DNA from: an uncultured Frankiales bacterium
Lineage (GTDB): Bacteria; Actinomycetota; Actinomycetes; Mycobacteriales; SCTD01
Assembly (NCBI GenBank): GCA_946479905.1
Contig: CAMLIA010000006.1
Coordinates: 1 to 55,573, forward strand
Length of the DNA: 55,573 nt
Reading direction: 5' to 3'
Made by a program: the position numbers and the translations under genes. The notes under the pieces were generated by a model, which saw nothing but the letters and a program-made list of their open reading frames with translations, did no database searches and was not told the origin of the DNA. Positions 9,438 through 20,517 of this stretch are shown here, one piece after another. Within the stretch, counting starts at the first letter, position 1, and each line of letters begins with the position of its first letter.

Positions 9438-9470
9438 TACCGTGACCGGGTGCAAGGAGTTCCCGGGTGA
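9438..9470 (+). promoter_or_regulatory. Candidate trpC promoter with ribosome binding site and mini-ORF
   Basis: TACCGT (9438-9443) resembles the -10 boxes seen elsewhere in the window. Six nt later a GTG (9450) opens a six-codon frame whose TGA (9468-9470) overlaps the trpC GTG (9467). AAGGAG (9454-9459) lies 7 nt before the trpC start. So trpCBA appears to have its own promoter. The mini-ORF has no Trp codon and is unlikely to be an attenuator; it may be chance. Confidence 0.4.
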
Positions 9471-10269
9471 GCGTTCTCGACGAGATCCTCGTCGGTGTCC
9501 GTGAGGACCTCGCCGCGCGGCAGGCGGTCACGAGCCTGAGCGAGCTCAAGGACCGCGCTGCGCAGCAGCGGCCGGCCAAGGACGGGATCGCCGCGCTCAA
9601 GCAGGCCGGGGTGCAGGTCATCGCCGAGGTCAAGCGGATGAGCCCCAGCAAGGGTCAGCTCGCGGAGATCGCCGACCCCGCGGCCCTGGCCAGGGAGTAC
9701 GAAGCTGGCGGCGCCGCGGTCATCAGCGTCCTCACCGAGGGCCGGCGCTTCGGCGGCAGCCTGGAGGACTTCGACGCAGTCCGTGCGCAGGTCGAGGTCC
9801 CCTTGCTGCGCAAGGACTTCATCGTGTCGAGCTACCAGCTCTGGGAGTCGCGCGCGCACGGTGCCGACCTCGTGCTGCTCATCGTGGCCGCGCTCGAGCA
9901 GGAGGCCCTGATCAGCCTGCTGGAGCGCACCGTCAGCCTCGGCATGACGCCGCTGGTCGAGGCGCACGACGAGCTCGAGGTGGTGCGCGCCCTCGACGCG
10001 GGCGCCCGGGTCGTGGGCATCAACGCGCGCAACCTGAAGACGCTCGAGGTGGACCGCGCGATCTTCGCCCGGCTGGCCCCCGAGATCCCCGACAGCGTCG
10101 TCAAGGTCGCCGAGTCCGGCGTCCGCGACGCCCACGACCTGCTGTCGTACGCCGGCAACGGGGCGGACGCCGTGCTCGTCGGCGAGGGCGTCGTCAAGGA
10201 CGGCAACCCGCGCCAGGCGGTCGCGGCTCTGGTGACGGCCGGGGCGCACCCGGCCGCTCGGCACCAGCA

Positions 10270-10273
<4 letters not shown>
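9467..10273 (+). CDS. trpC: Indole-3-glycerol-phosphate synthase TrpC
   Basis: Closes the indole ring in tryptophan synthesis, turning CdRP into indole-3-glycerol phosphate. 268 residues, (beta/alpha)8 barrel. Signatures seen: [13 protein letters not shown] (catalytic Lys region), [28 protein letters not shown] and AESGV. GTG start with a strong AAGGAG upstream. Monofunctional, with no TrpF domain. Its stop overlaps the trpB ATG. Separated from trpE and the trp membrane gene by the opposite-strand AbiEi/DUF559-like gene. Confidence 0.97.
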
Positions 10274-11501
<1,228 letters not shown>

Positions 11502-11505
<4 letters not shown>

Positions 11506-12281
11506 CCCGGATCGACGACCTCTTCGCCCGCACCCGCGAAGAGGGCCGGGCCGCCCTGGTGGGGTACCTGCCGGTCGGCTTCCCCGACGTCGCGACCAGC
11601 ATCGAGGCGATGGTGGCCATGGTGGACGCCGGGGTCGACCTGGTGGAGGTGGGCGTCCCCTACACCGACCCGGGGATGGACGGCCCGGTCATCCAGGTCG
11701 CCGTCGACCGCGCGCTGCGCGGCGGCTCCCGAGTGGCGCACGTCTTCGAAGCCGTCGAGGCGGTCACCGCCCACGCCCCCGCCGTCGTCATGGGCTACTG
11801 GAACCCGATCGAGAAGATGACGCCCGCCGTCTTCGCGCAGCGGCTCGCGGACGCGGGCGGCTCCGGGGCGATCACTCCCGACCTCATCCCCGAGGAGGCC
11901 GGTCCCTGGATCGAGGCGGCCCGCGCGCACGACCTCGACCCCGTCTTCCTCGTCGCTCCCAGCAGCACCGACGCGCGGCTGGAGGTCGTCGGCCGCGCCA
12001 GCCGCGGGTTCGTCTACGCCGCCAGCACGATGGGCGTCACGGGCACGCGCGACACGGTGAGCAACCGGGCCGAGGAGCTCGTGACGCGGATGCGCCGGCA
12101 CACCGAGCTGCCGATCGGGGTCGGCCTCGGGGTCAGCAACGGCGAGCAGGCGGCCGAGGTCGCGGCGTACGCCGATGCGGTCATCGTGGGCTCGGCGTTC
12201 GTCCGCGCCCTCGACGAGGGCCTCGAGGCGGTGCGGCGACTCGCGCAGGACCTCGCCGGAGGGGTACGACGGAAGGCGTGA
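11502..12281 (+). CDS. trpA: Tryptophan synthase alpha subunit TrpA
   Basis: Cleaves indole-3-glycerol phosphate to indole and glyceraldehyde 3-phosphate and passes indole to TrpB. 259 residues from the ATG overlapping the trpB stop. Motifs: [19 protein letters not shown] with the catalytic Glu and Asp region, and ITPDLIPEE. The position of the classic PFSDP is YTDPGMDGP, common in actinobacterial TrpA. Its stop overlaps the GTG of the next lipoprotein gene. Confidence 0.97.
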
Positions 12282-13351
12282 AGCGCGCCCTCTGCCTCCT
12301 GCTGCTCGTGGCCGCCTGCTCGCACGGCACGAGCAAGGCCACCCCGAGCCCGACCGCGCAACCGAGCGAGGACGCGACGCCGACCGCGACAGCGAGCCCC
12401 ACCCCCACGCCGACCGCGAGCCCGACGCCGGCCGCGCCCGTCGGGCCGGCCGGCACCAAGGTGCCCGCGGGCTTCCACCCGATGTCGGCGACCTTCATCA
12501 GCGACCGCACCGGCTGGGTGCTCGGCGCGTCACCCTGCCCGAGCGGCACGGGCAGCTGCGACGTGATCGCGCGGACCCGCGACGGCGGCGCGACCTGGAA
12601 GGCGATCCCGTCGCCGAGGACGAGCCCCGACCACCTCGCGACGATCCGCTTCGCCGACGAGCGCAACGGGTTCGTCACCGGCGACCGGCTCTGGGCCACC
12701 CACGACGGCGGCGCGACGTGGACACCGGTGCCGGCCTCGGCGGACATCGCCGAGCTCGCCGCGTCAGCCGGCCGGGTCTGGGTCAACCAGAACGGTGTCG
12801 TCAAGTCGGCGGCGGTCTCGGTCGGCTCCTTCACCAGCACGCGCAACGCCTTCCGTGCGCAGGGGCTCAAGGTGCGCGGTCCAGTCGTGGTGGTGGCCGA
12901 CGCCGACGGACGGCTCTACCGGCTCGTCGGCGGTGGCTTCACGGTCGTCCCGACGCCCTGCACCGAGGGTGCGGAGCCGGTGGTCGGACTGGGCGCCGAC
13001 CGCTGGCTGCTCGTGTGCGCGGGTGACGCCGGGCTGGGGCACGAGGACAAGCACGCCTTCACGAGCACCGATCAGGGCCGGCACTGGGCACCCGACGGTG
13101 ACCCGCCGCAGCTGTCGGGCAGCGACGTCTACGTGACCGCGGACGGGGACTTCGTCGTGGACCACCAGGAGGTCGCGGTCCGGCGCGGCGGGACCTGGCA
13201 CGTGGCCCTCAGCAGCGACGGCGGCATCTCCGAGGGCGGCTTCGAGTCGGCCGCGCTCGGCTACGCGATCGGCGGGTTCGGCAGCGGCAGCTCGCAGAGC
13301 ATGCGGCTCAGCCACGACGCGGGCCGCACCTGGAAACCTGTCGCCTTCTAG
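12278..13351 (+). CDS. Secreted lipoprotein with Asp-box (BNR) beta-propeller repeats
   Basis: GTG start overlaps the trpA stop. Signal peptide with lipobox LLLVAAC (Cys at about residue 15), then a roughly 40-residue Pro/Ser/Thr/Ala linker, then a domain with several Asp boxes: TRDGGATWK, THDGGATWT, STDQGRHWA and SHDAGRTWK. These sit at blade turns of sialidase/photosystem-assembly-type beta-propellers. Sialidase catalytic residues cannot be identified, so this is more likely a binding or scaffold lipoprotein. 357 residues. Its location just before lgt, whose product lipidates such proteins, is notable. The TAG stop forms part of the likely lgt -10 box. Confidence 0.85.
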   Translation: MKRALCLLLLVAACSHGTSKATPSPTAQPSEDATPTATASPTPTPTASPTPAAPVGPAGTKVPAGFHPMSATFISDRTGWVLGASPCPSGTGSCDVIARTRDGGATWKAIPSPRTSPDHLATIRFADERNGFVTGDRLWATHDGGATWTPVPASADIAELAASAGRVWVNQNGVVKSAAVSVGSFTSTRNAFRAQGLKVRGPVVVVADADGRLYRLVGGGFTVVPTPCTEGAEPVVGLGADRWLLVCAGDAGLGHEDKHAFTSTDQGRHWAPDGDPPQLSGSDVYVTADGDFVVDHQEVAVRRGGTWHVALSSDGGISEGGFESAALGYAIGGFGSGSSQSMRLSHDAGRTWKPVAF

Positions 13352-13360
13352 GGTGGGCGG
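13349..13360 (+). promoter_or_regulatory. Candidate leaderless promoter of lgt
   Basis: TAGGGT (13349-13354) includes the TAG stop of the upstream lipoprotein gene and is 6 nt before the lgt GTG at 13361. No separate Shine-Dalgarno is needed. The same arrangement recurs before pyk and polA. Confidence 0.45.
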
Positions 13361-14173
13361 GTGATGCGCGCCTACATCCCCAGCCCTCCGAGCGGCGTCG
13401 TGCACCTCGGTCCGCTGCCGCTGCGGGCCTACGCCGGCTGCATCCTGCTGGGGGCGGTCGTGGCCGTGCTGCTCGGCGACCGGCGCTGGGTGGCGCGCGG
13501 CGGCCGGAAGGGGTTCGTCGCCGACGTGGCTGCCACCGCCGTGCCCGCCGGTCTGGTCGGCGCCCGGCTCTACCACGTGCTCACCAGCGACCAGTCCCGC
13601 TACTTCCACCACCCGGTCGACATCCTCAAGATCTGGGAGGGCGGCCTGGGGATCTGGGGCGGCATCGCCGGCGGAGCGCTCGGCGCGTGGTGGGTGCTGC
13701 GCCAGCACGGGGTCCCGTTCCTGCCCTTCGCGGACGCGCTGGCGCCCTGCCTGCCCGTCGCCCAGGCCATCGGCCGGTTCGGCAACTACTTCAACCAGGA
13801 GCTCTACGGCAAGCAGACGACGCTGCCGTGGGGGCTGAAGATCGACGCCTTCCCGGGCAAGGCGTTCCACCCCACCTTCGCCTACGAGGCGCTGTGGGAC
13901 CTGGGGGTGGCGGGGCTGGTCCTGTGGGCGGACCGCAGGTGGCAGCTCGGCCGCGGCCGGGCCTTCGCGGTGTACGTCGCGGGCTACTGCGTCGGGCGGG
14001 CGTGGATCGAGGCGCTGCGCATCGACGACGCGCACCGGATCCTCGGGATCCGGCTCAACGACTTCACGTCCGCGATCCTGTTCGTCGCCGCCGTCGGCTA
14101 CCTGTGGGTGCGGCGGGGGAGCGGTCGCGAGCAGGTCGTGCAGCAGCAGCCCGACGTACCCTTGACGGCATGA
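13361..14173 (+). CDS. lgt: Prolipoprotein diacylglyceryl transferase Lgt
   Basis: Integral membrane enzyme that transfers diacylglycerol from phosphatidylglycerol to the lipobox cysteine of prolipoproteins. 270 residues with about seven helices. Signatures: LPLRAYAGCILLG, GGLGIWGGIAGG, and the strongly conserved IGRFGNYFNQELYG. Either the GTG at 13361 or the adjacent ATG at 13364 could start; the spacing from TAGGGT favours the GTG. At least three lipoproteins in this window (12278, 26602, 38413) are likely clients. The stop overlaps the next ATG. Confidence 0.96.
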   Translation: MMRAYIPSPPSGVVHLGPLPLRAYAGCILLGAVVAVLLGDRRWVARGGRKGFVADVAATAVPAGLVGARLYHVLTSDQSRYFHHPVDILKIWEGGLGIWGGIAGGALGAWWVLRQHGVPFLPFADALAPCLPVAQAIGRFGNYFNQELYGKQTTLPWGLKIDAFPGKAFHPTFAYEALWDLGVAGLVLWADRRWQLGRGRAFAVYVAGYCVGRAWIEALRIDDAHRILGIRLNDFTSAILFVAAVGYLWVRRGSGREQVVQQQPDVPLTA

Positions 14174-14877
14174 CGGCCGAGACCGAGGAGCGGATCCCGC
14201 CTCCCGACCACCACCGCGACGTCACCGGCGGGTGGCTGCGACCGGCGGTGTTCGGCATGACGGACGGGCTGGTCAGCAACTCCAGCCTCATCGTCGGGTT
14301 CGGCGCCTCCGGGGCGTCGGCGCACAGCGTGATCCTCGCCGGCCTGAGCGGCCTCGCCGCCGGGGCGTTCTCCATGGCGACGGGCGAGTACATCAGCGTC
14401 GCCAGCCAGCACGAGCTGACCCTCGCCGAGATCGAGGTGGAGAAGCTCGAGCTGCGCCGGGTGCCCAAGGCCGAGGAGGCCGAGCTCGCGCTGGTCTACG
14501 AGCAGCGCGGAGTCGAGCGCGGCCTGGCCCGCGAGGTGGCCAAGCAGCTCTCCGCGAACCCGGAGGAGGCCTGGCGGGTGCACGTGCGCGAGGAGCTGGG
14601 CGTCGACCCCGACGACCTCCCGAGCCCGTGGACAGCAGCAGGCTCCTCGTTCGTCAGCTTCACGATCGGGGCGATGCTGCCCCTCGTGCCCTACCTGCTC
14701 GGGGCGAGCACCCTCGCCGGCACGATCGCGCTGACGGTCCTGGCGCTGTTCGGTGCAGGGGCGGCCGTCTCGCGCTTCACCACCCGCAGCTGGTGGTACT
14801 CCGGCTCGCGCCAGCTCCTCCTCGGCGGCGCCGCGGCCGGCGTGACCTACGCGATCGGCAGCGCCGTCGGGGCGTGA
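14170..14877 (+). CDS. VIT1/CCC1-family metal transporter
   Basis: 235 residues. The N-terminal helix region RPAVFGMTDGLVSNSSLIVGF is the family hallmark (F.DGL..N). A cytoplasmic helical segment, EYISVASQHELTLAEIEVEKLEL and onwards, is rich in Glu and probably forms the metal-binding domain. Further membrane helices follow (SFTIGAMLPLVPYLL and others). Family members carry Fe2+ or Mn2+ out of the cytoplasm. ATG overlaps the lgt stop. The last 31 bp overlap the 3' end of the convergent histidine kinase gene. Confidence 0.9.
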   Translation: MTAETEERIPPPDHHRDVTGGWLRPAVFGMTDGLVSNSSLIVGFGASGASAHSVILAGLSGLAAGAFSMATGEYISVASQHELTLAEIEVEKLELRRVPKAEEAELALVYEQRGVERGLAREVAKQLSANPEEAWRVHVREELGVDPDDLPSPWTAAGSSFVSFTIGAMLPLVPYLLGASTLAGTIALTVLALFGAGAAVSRFTTRSWWYSGSRQLLLGGAAAGVTYAIGSAVGA

Positions 14878-15866
14878 CGCCGGCGGTCCTCCGCCGCCTG
14901 CAGCCGCATCTCGACGGTGACCCAGCCGCCGTCGCAGCGGGCGCTGACCCGCCCGCCGTGGACCTCCACCAGGCGTCGTACGACGTAGAGCCCCATGCCG
15001 AGGCCCTCGTGCTCCCGGGTCGGGCCGGTCTCGCCCTGGGTGAAGGGCTCGAAGATCCGCTGCTCGTCCAGCGGCCGTCCCTCGTTGCTGACCGACAGCC
15101 ACACCTGGTCGCCCTCGCGGCCGCCGGCGATGAGCGGCACGGTGCCGTCGTTGCCGTACTGCACGGCGTTGTCGAGCAGGTTCGCCAGCGCCTGGTGGAG
15201 GGCCTGCCGGTCCATCTTGGCGAGCAGCCCCGGCTCGACCACGACCGAGACCTGCTGCCCGGACAGCATCGCGACCTCCGCGGCGACCGCGTCGACCTCG
15301 GCCGTCGCTCCCGGGTCGGCCGAGGTGGCCGAGGAGGCGGTGAGCATGTTCTCGAGCAGCCGGGACAGCCGCTCCTGCTGGTCCAGCACGGCGTGCAGCA
15401 GCCGGGCGCGGGCGTCGGCGTCGAGCCGGTCGCCGCGCTTGAGCAGCGTCAGGGCGGCGCCGCGGATGCCCGTCAGCGGCGTGCGGAACTCGTGGCTCAC
15501 CGTCGCGATGAGGTCCGACCGGATGCGCTCGGTCTCCTCCTGGCGGGCCCGCACGCTCGCGTGGCCCTCCCAGAGCGCGAGCGTCAGCTGCTCCTCCCCG
15601 CGCCGGGCCTGGCCCTCGGTGCGCAGCAGCACGATGAGGACGCCGGCCTCGGCCAGCAGCAGGCCGGCGCTGGCCCCGAGCCAGGTGGTGGTGACGGGCA
15701 GCAGGACCGCGGCCAGCACCAGCGGCAGGTGCGCGAGCAGCAGCGCGCACAGCAGGGCCTGCCTGCGGGCGCTGTGGTGCGCCACGAGCACGTTCGCCAG
15801 AGACCGGCGACCTGAGGGGGGAACCGCCACGAATGAAGCCTCCGCCCGCGCCGCCCGTCGCACCAT
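14847..15866 (-). CDS. Membrane sensor histidine kinase (orphan)
   Basis: 339 residues from the ATG at 15866. Two hydrophobic helices (about residues 36-58 and 62-82) with almost no extracellular loop, then a linker and a HisKA domain with SHEFRTPLTG (His125). The HATPase has the N-box NLLDNAVQYG, and GLGMGLYVVRRLVEVHGG for the G boxes. No response regulator is adjacent, so it is an orphan. The tiny extracellular part suggests it senses the membrane or the cytoplasm. A good -10 (GATAAT on the minus strand, 15881-15886) lies about 15 nt before the ATG. It overlaps the VIT1 gene tail to tail by 31 bp. Confidence 0.92.
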   Translation of the reverse strand: MVRRAARAEASFVAVPPSGRRSLANVLVAHHSARRQALLCALLLAHLPLVLAAVLLPVTTTWLGASAGLLLAEAGVLIVLLRTEGQARRGEEQLTLALWEGHASVRARQEETERIRSDLIATVSHEFRTPLTGIRGAALTLLKRGDRLDADARARLLHAVLDQQERLSRLLENMLTASSATSADPGATAEVDAVAAEVAMLSGQQVSVVVEPGLLAKMDRQALHQALANLLDNAVQYGNDGTVPLIAGGREGDQVWLSVSNEGRPLDEQRIFEPFTQGETGPTREHEGLGMGLYVVRRLVEVHGGRVSARCDGGWVTVEMRLQAAEDRRRHAPTALPIA

Positions 15867-16033
15867 GGCTCGAAAGTGTCATTATCCGGACCTACTGGGC
15901 CGAACGGGTGACAGTCGCCGCGCTGCAGCGGCCACCAGGGGTCGTGTAACGTGTTCGTCATCTGCAGCAGGGCCAGTGACGTCCCGGGTGGCAGGTAGCT
16001 CGAACTCCACCTCAACGTCCCGGAAGGCTCACC
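15867..16033 (+). promoter_or_regulatory. Intergenic region carrying the gltB leader
   Basis: 167 bp between the divergent histidine kinase and gltB. TAACGT (15947-15952) is a possible gltB -10 box, giving a leader of about 75 nt; no clear -35 box is seen. GGAAGG (about 16021-16026) is the probable ribosome binding site for the GTG at 16034. I see no glutamine riboswitch-like structure, but cannot fold the sequence. Confidence 0.35.
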
Positions 16034-19000
16034 GTGCTTCCAGCTCCGCAAGGCCTCTACGACCCTGCCCACGAGCACGACGCGTGCGGCGTCGCCTTCG
16101 TCGTCGACGTGGCCGGGCGCAAGAGCCACGACCTCGTGGAGCAGGGCCTCACCGCCCTGCGCAACCTCGAGCACCGCGGCGCCTCGGGCGCCGAGCCGGA
16201 GACCGGCGACGGGGCGGGCATCCTCGTCCAGGTCCCGGACGCGTTCTACCGCGCCGTCGTCGGCGTCGAGCTCCCCGACGTGTACGCCGTGGGCACGGCC
16301 TTCCTGCCGACGAACCCGCGCAAGGCCGTCGACGTGCAGCTGGCCTTCGAGCGGATCGTCGCCGAGGAGGGGCTGCGGGTCCTCACGTGGCGCGAGCTGC
16401 CGGTGGACCCGAAGGGCGCCGGCATCGGGCGCACCGCCGCCGGCGTCATGCCGATCTTCCGCCAGGTCTTCCTCGGCTCGGCTGACGTCGCCATGTCGGC
16501 CTACGCCCTCGAGCGCCGCGCCTACGTCGTCCGCAAGCGCGCCGAGCGGGAGTGCGGCACCTACTTCCCGTCGCTGTCCACCCGCACCGTCGTCTACAAG
16601 GGCATGCTGACCACGGGCCAGCTGCAGCCGTTCTTCCCGGACCTGCTCGACGAGCGGTTCGAGAGCGCGCTCGCCCTCGTGCACAGCCGCTTCAGCACCA
16701 ACACGTTCCCGAGCTGGCCGCTCGCGCACCCGTACCGCTACATCGCGCACAACGGCGAGATCAACACCGTCAAGGGCAACCGCAACTGGATGCGGGCGCG
16801 CGAGGCGCTGCTGAAGGGGCCGGACGAGCTGCCCGACGACCTGTCGCGGCTGTTCCCGATCTGCCACCCCGAGGGTTCGGACTCGGCGTCGTTCGACGAG
16901 GTGCTCGAGCTGCTGCACATGGCAGGACGATCCCTGCCGCACGCCGTGCTCATGATGGTCCCGGAGGCGTGGGAGAACGCGCCCGACATGGACCCGAAGA
17001 AGCGCGCCTTCTACGAGTTCCACGCCTCGCTCATGGAGCCGTGGGACGGTCCCGCCTGCGTGACCTTCACCGACGGGACCCTCATCGGTGCGGTCCTCGA
17101 CCGCAACGGGCTGCGCCCCTCGCGGTGGTGGGAGACGGTCGACGGGCGCGTCATCCTCGCGTCCGAGGTCGGCGTCCTCGACATCCCCAGCGACCAGGTG
17201 AAGCGCAAGGGCCGGTTGCAGCCGGGCCGGATGTTCCTCGTCGACACGGCGAAGGGCCGGATCGTCGAGGACGACGAGATCAAGGGCGAGCTCGCCGACG
17301 AGCACCCGTACGAGGACTGGCTGCACGCCGGCCTGCTGCGCCTCGAGGCGCTGCCCGACCGCGAGCACAAGATCTACACACCCGAGTCCGTGCTGCGCCG
17401 CCAGCAGACGTTCGGCTACACCGAGGAGGAGGTGCGGATCCTCCTGACGCCGATGGCGACGTCCGCGGCGGAGCCGATCGGCTCGATGGGCACCGACACG
17501 CCCGTGGCGGTGCTGTCGGAGCGGCCGCGGCTGCTGTTCGACTACTTCAGCCAGCTCTTCGCGCAGGTGACGAACCCGCCGCTGGACGCCATCCGCGAGG
17601 AGCTGGTCACCTCGCTGTCCGCCGGCATCGGTCCGGAGCAGAACCTGCTCGAGCCGTCGCCCGCGAGCTGCCGGCAGATCGTGCTGCCCTTCCCCGTCAT
17701 CGACAACGACGAGCTGTCGAAGATCGTCCACATCAACGACGACGGCGACCAGCCCGGTCTCGCGGCCGTCACGATCTACGGCCTCTACCCGGTGAACGGC
17801 GGGGGAGAGGCGCTGCGCGACGCGCTCGACCGCGTCCGTCGCGAGGTGAGCACCGCGATCGCCGGGGGCGCCCGCGTCATCGTGCTGTCGGACCGCGAGT
17901 CGACCGAGACGATGGCGCCGATCCCGTCGCTGCTGCTCACGAGCGCCGTCCACCACCACCTCATCCGTGAGAAGAGCCGCACCCGGGTGGGGCTCATCGT
18001 TGAGGCCGGGGACGTGCGCGAGGTCCACCACGTCGCGCTGCTCATCGGCTACGGCGCCGCTGCGGTCAACCCCTACCTCGCCATGGAGACGGTCGAGGAG
18101 CTCGCGCGCGACGGCGTGCTCGGTGACCTCACCTACAAGCAGGCGCAGAAGAACCTCATCAAGGCGCTCGGCAAGGGCGTCCTGAAGGTGATGTCCAAGA
18201 TGGGCATCAGCACCATCGCCTCCTACACCGGTGCCCAGGTCTTCGAGGCCCTGGGCCTGTCCGAGGACCTCGTGGCCGAGTACTTCACGGGCACGACCTC
18301 GCGCCTCGGCGGCATCGGTCTCGACGTCATCGCCGAGGAGACCGCTGCCCGCCACCGTCGGGCGTACCCGACGAACAGCACCGAGCGGGCGCACCGCCGG
18401 CTGGAGATCGGTGGCGAGTACCAGTGGCGCCGCGAGGGCGAGCTGCACCTGTTCAACCCGGAGACGGTCTTCAAGCTCCAGCACTCCACGAGGACGCAGC
18501 AGTACGACGTCTTCAAGGAGTACTCCGGCAAGGTGGACGAGCTGTCGGCGCGCGCGGGCACGCTCCGCGGCCTGTTCGCGCTGCGCGAGGGGCTGCGGCC
18601 GCCGATCCCGCTCGACGAGGTCGAGCCGGCGTCGGAGATCGTGAAGCGCTTCAACACGGGTGCGATGTCCTACGGCTCGATCAGCGCCGAGGCGCACGAG
18701 ACCCTCGCCATCGCGATGAACCGGCTGGGCGGCCGGTCCAACACCGGTGAGGGCGGTGAGGACGTCGAGCGGCTGCTCGACCCGGAGCGCTGCTCGGCCG
18801 TGAAGCAGGTCGCCTCCGGCCGGTTCGGCGTCACGAGCGAGTACCTCGTGCACGCCCGCGACATCCAGATCAAGATGGCGCAGGGCGCGAAGCCCGGCGA
18901 GGGCGGCCAGCTGCCCGGGCACAAGGTCTACCCGTGGATCGCGAAGACCCGGCACTCGACCGCGGGCGTGGGCCTCATCTCGCCCCCGCCGCACCACGAC

Positions 19001-20515
19001 ATCTACTCGATCGAGGACCTGGCACAGCTGATCCACGACCTCAAGAACGCCAACAAGGACGCCCGCATCCACGTGAAGCTGGTCGCCGAGGTCGGCGTCG
19101 GCACCGTCGCGGCGGGAGTCTCGAAGGCGCACGCGGACGTCGTGCTCATCTCCGGCCACGACGGCGGCACCGGCGCCTCGCCGCTGACGTCGCTGAAGCA
19201 CGCCGGCGCGCCGTGGGAGCTCGGCCTGGCCGAGACGCAGCAGACGCTGCTGCTCAACAACCTGCGCGACCGGATCGTCGTGCAGGTCGACGGGCAGCTC
19301 AAGACCGGCCGCGACGTCGTCATCGCCGCGCTGCTCGGCGCCGAGGAGTACGGCTTCGCGACGGCACCGCTGGTCGTCAGCGGCTGCATCATGATGCGGG
19401 TCTGCCACCTCGACACCTGCCCCGTCGGCATCGCGACCCAGAACCCGGTGCTGCGCGAGCGCTACACGGGCACCCCGGAGTTCGTGATCACGTTCTTCGA
19501 GTACATCGCCGAGGAGGTGCGCGAGCACCTGGCCCGTCTGGGCTTCCGCACCCTCGAGGAGGCGGTCGGCCACGCCGAGGTGCTCGACACCAAGCGGGCC
19601 ATCGAGCACTGGAAGGCGTCGGGACTGGACCTCGGTCCGATCCTGCACGTCCCCGACCTGCCGGCCGGCACGCCGCTGACGCAGCAGGTGGAGCAGGACC
19701 ACGGCCTGACCGCGGCGCTCGACAACACCCTGCTGCAGCTGTGCGAGGGCGCCCTCGCCGAGGGCACACCGGTGAAGCTCGAGCTCCCCGTGCGCAACGT
19801 CAACCGGACGGTCGGCACCATGCTCGGGGCCGAGCTGACCCGCCGGCACGGCGGCGCGGGGCTGCCGGACGGCACGATCGACCTCACCTTCACCGGCTCC
19901 GCAGGGCAGTCGTTCGGGGCGTTCGTCCCGCGCGGCATCACGCTGCGGCTGCACGGCGACGCCAACGACTACGTCGGCAAGGGCCTGTCGGGCGGCCGCA
20001 TCGTCGTCCGCCCTGCCCTGGACGCCACCTTCCCTGCCGAGGACAACGTCATCGCCGGCAACACCCTGCTCTACGGCGCGACGTCGGGCTCGCTGTTCGT
20101 CCGTGGCCGCGTCGGTGAGCGCTTCTGCGTGCGCAACTCCGGTGCCACGGCGGTCGTGGAGGGCGTCGGCGACCACGCGTGCGAGTACATGACCGGCGGC
20201 CGCGTCGCGATCCTCGGCCCGACCGGGCGCAACGTCGCGGCCGGCATGAGCGGTGGGGTCGCCTACGTGGTCGACCTCGACCCGGCGCGGGTCAACACCG
20301 AGATGGTCGACCTCGACCCGCTCGACGAGGGCGACCGCGAGACGCTCCGGCAGATGCTGCTCGACCACGCGGCCGAGACCGGCTCGCCGGTCGCAGCCGG
20401 GCTGGTGGACTCCCTCGACCGCTTCACCAAGGTGATGCCGCGCGACTACAAGCGGGTGCTCGCCGAGATGGAGCGCGCGGACGCGGATCGTCTCGTGACG
20501 GCCGGGAAGGACTGA
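16034..20515 (+). CDS. gltB: Glutamate synthase (NADPH) large subunit
   Basis: Converts glutamine and 2-oxoglutarate into two glutamates, with electrons from GltD. 1493 residues. N-terminal Ntn amidotransferase with nucleophile Cys18 (HEHDACGV); the long propeptide seen in some species is short here. The FMN/2-oxoglutarate domain includes [25 protein letters not shown] and the 3Fe-4S cysteines in [10 protein letters not shown] near residue 1125. The C-terminal GXGXG beta-helix has GLSGGRIVV and [13 protein letters not shown] start with GGAAGG upstream. gltD follows after 2 nt. Confidence 0.98.
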   Translation: MLPAPQGLYDPAHEHDACGVAFVVDVAGRKSHDLVEQGLTALRNLEHRGASGAEPETGDGAGILVQVPDAFYRAVVGVELPDVYAVGTAFLPTNPRKAVDVQLAFERIVAEEGLRVLTWRELPVDPKGAGIGRTAAGVMPIFRQVFLGSADVAMSAYALERRAYVVRKRAERECGTYFPSLSTRTVVYKGMLTTGQLQPFFPDLLDERFESALALVHSRFSTNTFPSWPLAHPYRYIAHNGEINTVKGNRNWMRAREALLKGPDELPDDLSRLFPICHPEGSDSASFDEVLELLHMAGRSLPHAVLMMVPEAWENAPDMDPKKRAFYEFHASLMEPWDGPACVTFTDGTLIGAVLDRNGLRPSRWWETVDGRVILASEVGVLDIPSDQVKRKGRLQPGRMFLVDTAKGRIVEDDEIKGELADEHPYEDWLHAGLLRLEALPDREHKIYTPESVLRRQQTFGYTEEEVRILLTPMATSAAEPIGSMGTDTPVAVLSERPRLLFDYFSQLFAQVTNPPLDAIREELVTSLSAGIGPEQNLLEPSPASCRQIVLPFPVIDNDELSKIVHINDDGDQPGLAAVTIYGLYPVNGGGEALRDALDRVRREVSTAIAGGARVIVLSDRESTETMAPIPSLLLTSAVHHHLIREKSRTRVGLIVEAGDVREVHHVALLIGYGAAAVNPYLAMETVEELARDGVLGDLTYKQAQKNLIKALGKGVLKVMSKMGISTIASYTGAQVFEALGLSEDLVAEYFTGTTSRLGGIGLDVIAEETAARHRRAYPTNSTERAHRRLEIGGEYQWRREGELHLFNPETVFKLQHSTRTQQYDVFKEYSGKVDELSARAGTLRGLFALREGLRPPIPLDEVEPASEIVKRFNTGAMSYGSISAEAHETLAIAMNRLGGRSNTGEGGEDVERLLDPERCSAVKQVASGRFGVTSEYLVHARDIQIKMAQGAKPGEGGQLPGHKVYPWIAKTRHSTAGVGLISPPPHHDIYSIEDLAQLIHDLKNANKDARIHVKLVAEVGVGTVAAGVSKAHADVVLISGHDGGTGASPLTSLKHAGAPWELGLAETQQTLLLNNLRDRIVVQVDGQLKTGRDVVIAALLGAEEYGFATAPLVVSGCIMMRVCHLDTCPVGIATQNPVLRERYTGTPEFVITFFEYIAEEVREHLARLGFRTLEEAVGHAEVLDTKRAIEHWKASGLDLGPILHVPDLPAGTPLTQQVEQDHGLTAALDNTLLQLCEGALAEGTPVKLELPVRNVNRTVGTMLGAELTRRHGGAGLPDGTIDLTFTGSAGQSFGAFVPRGITLRLHGDANDYVGKGLSGGRIVVRPALDATFPAEDNVIAGNTLLYGATSGSLFVRGRVGERFCVRNSGATAVVEGVGDHACEYMTGGRVAILGPTGRNVAAGMSGGVAYVVDLDPARVNTEMVDLDPLDEGDRETLRQMLLDHAAETGSPVAAGLVDSLDRFTKVMPRDYKRVLAEMERADADRLVTAGKD

Positions 20516-20517
20516 CC

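Noticed and set aside
9450..9470. Trp attenuator leader peptide before trpC
   Set aside because: The six-codon frame has no Trp codon and no alternative hairpins follow within the short leader.
15584..20368. A 1594-residue open frame antisense to gltB
   Set aside because: High-GC shadow frame. The forward gltB is unmistakable, while the antisense product is rich in Arg, Gly, Asp and Val with no domain.
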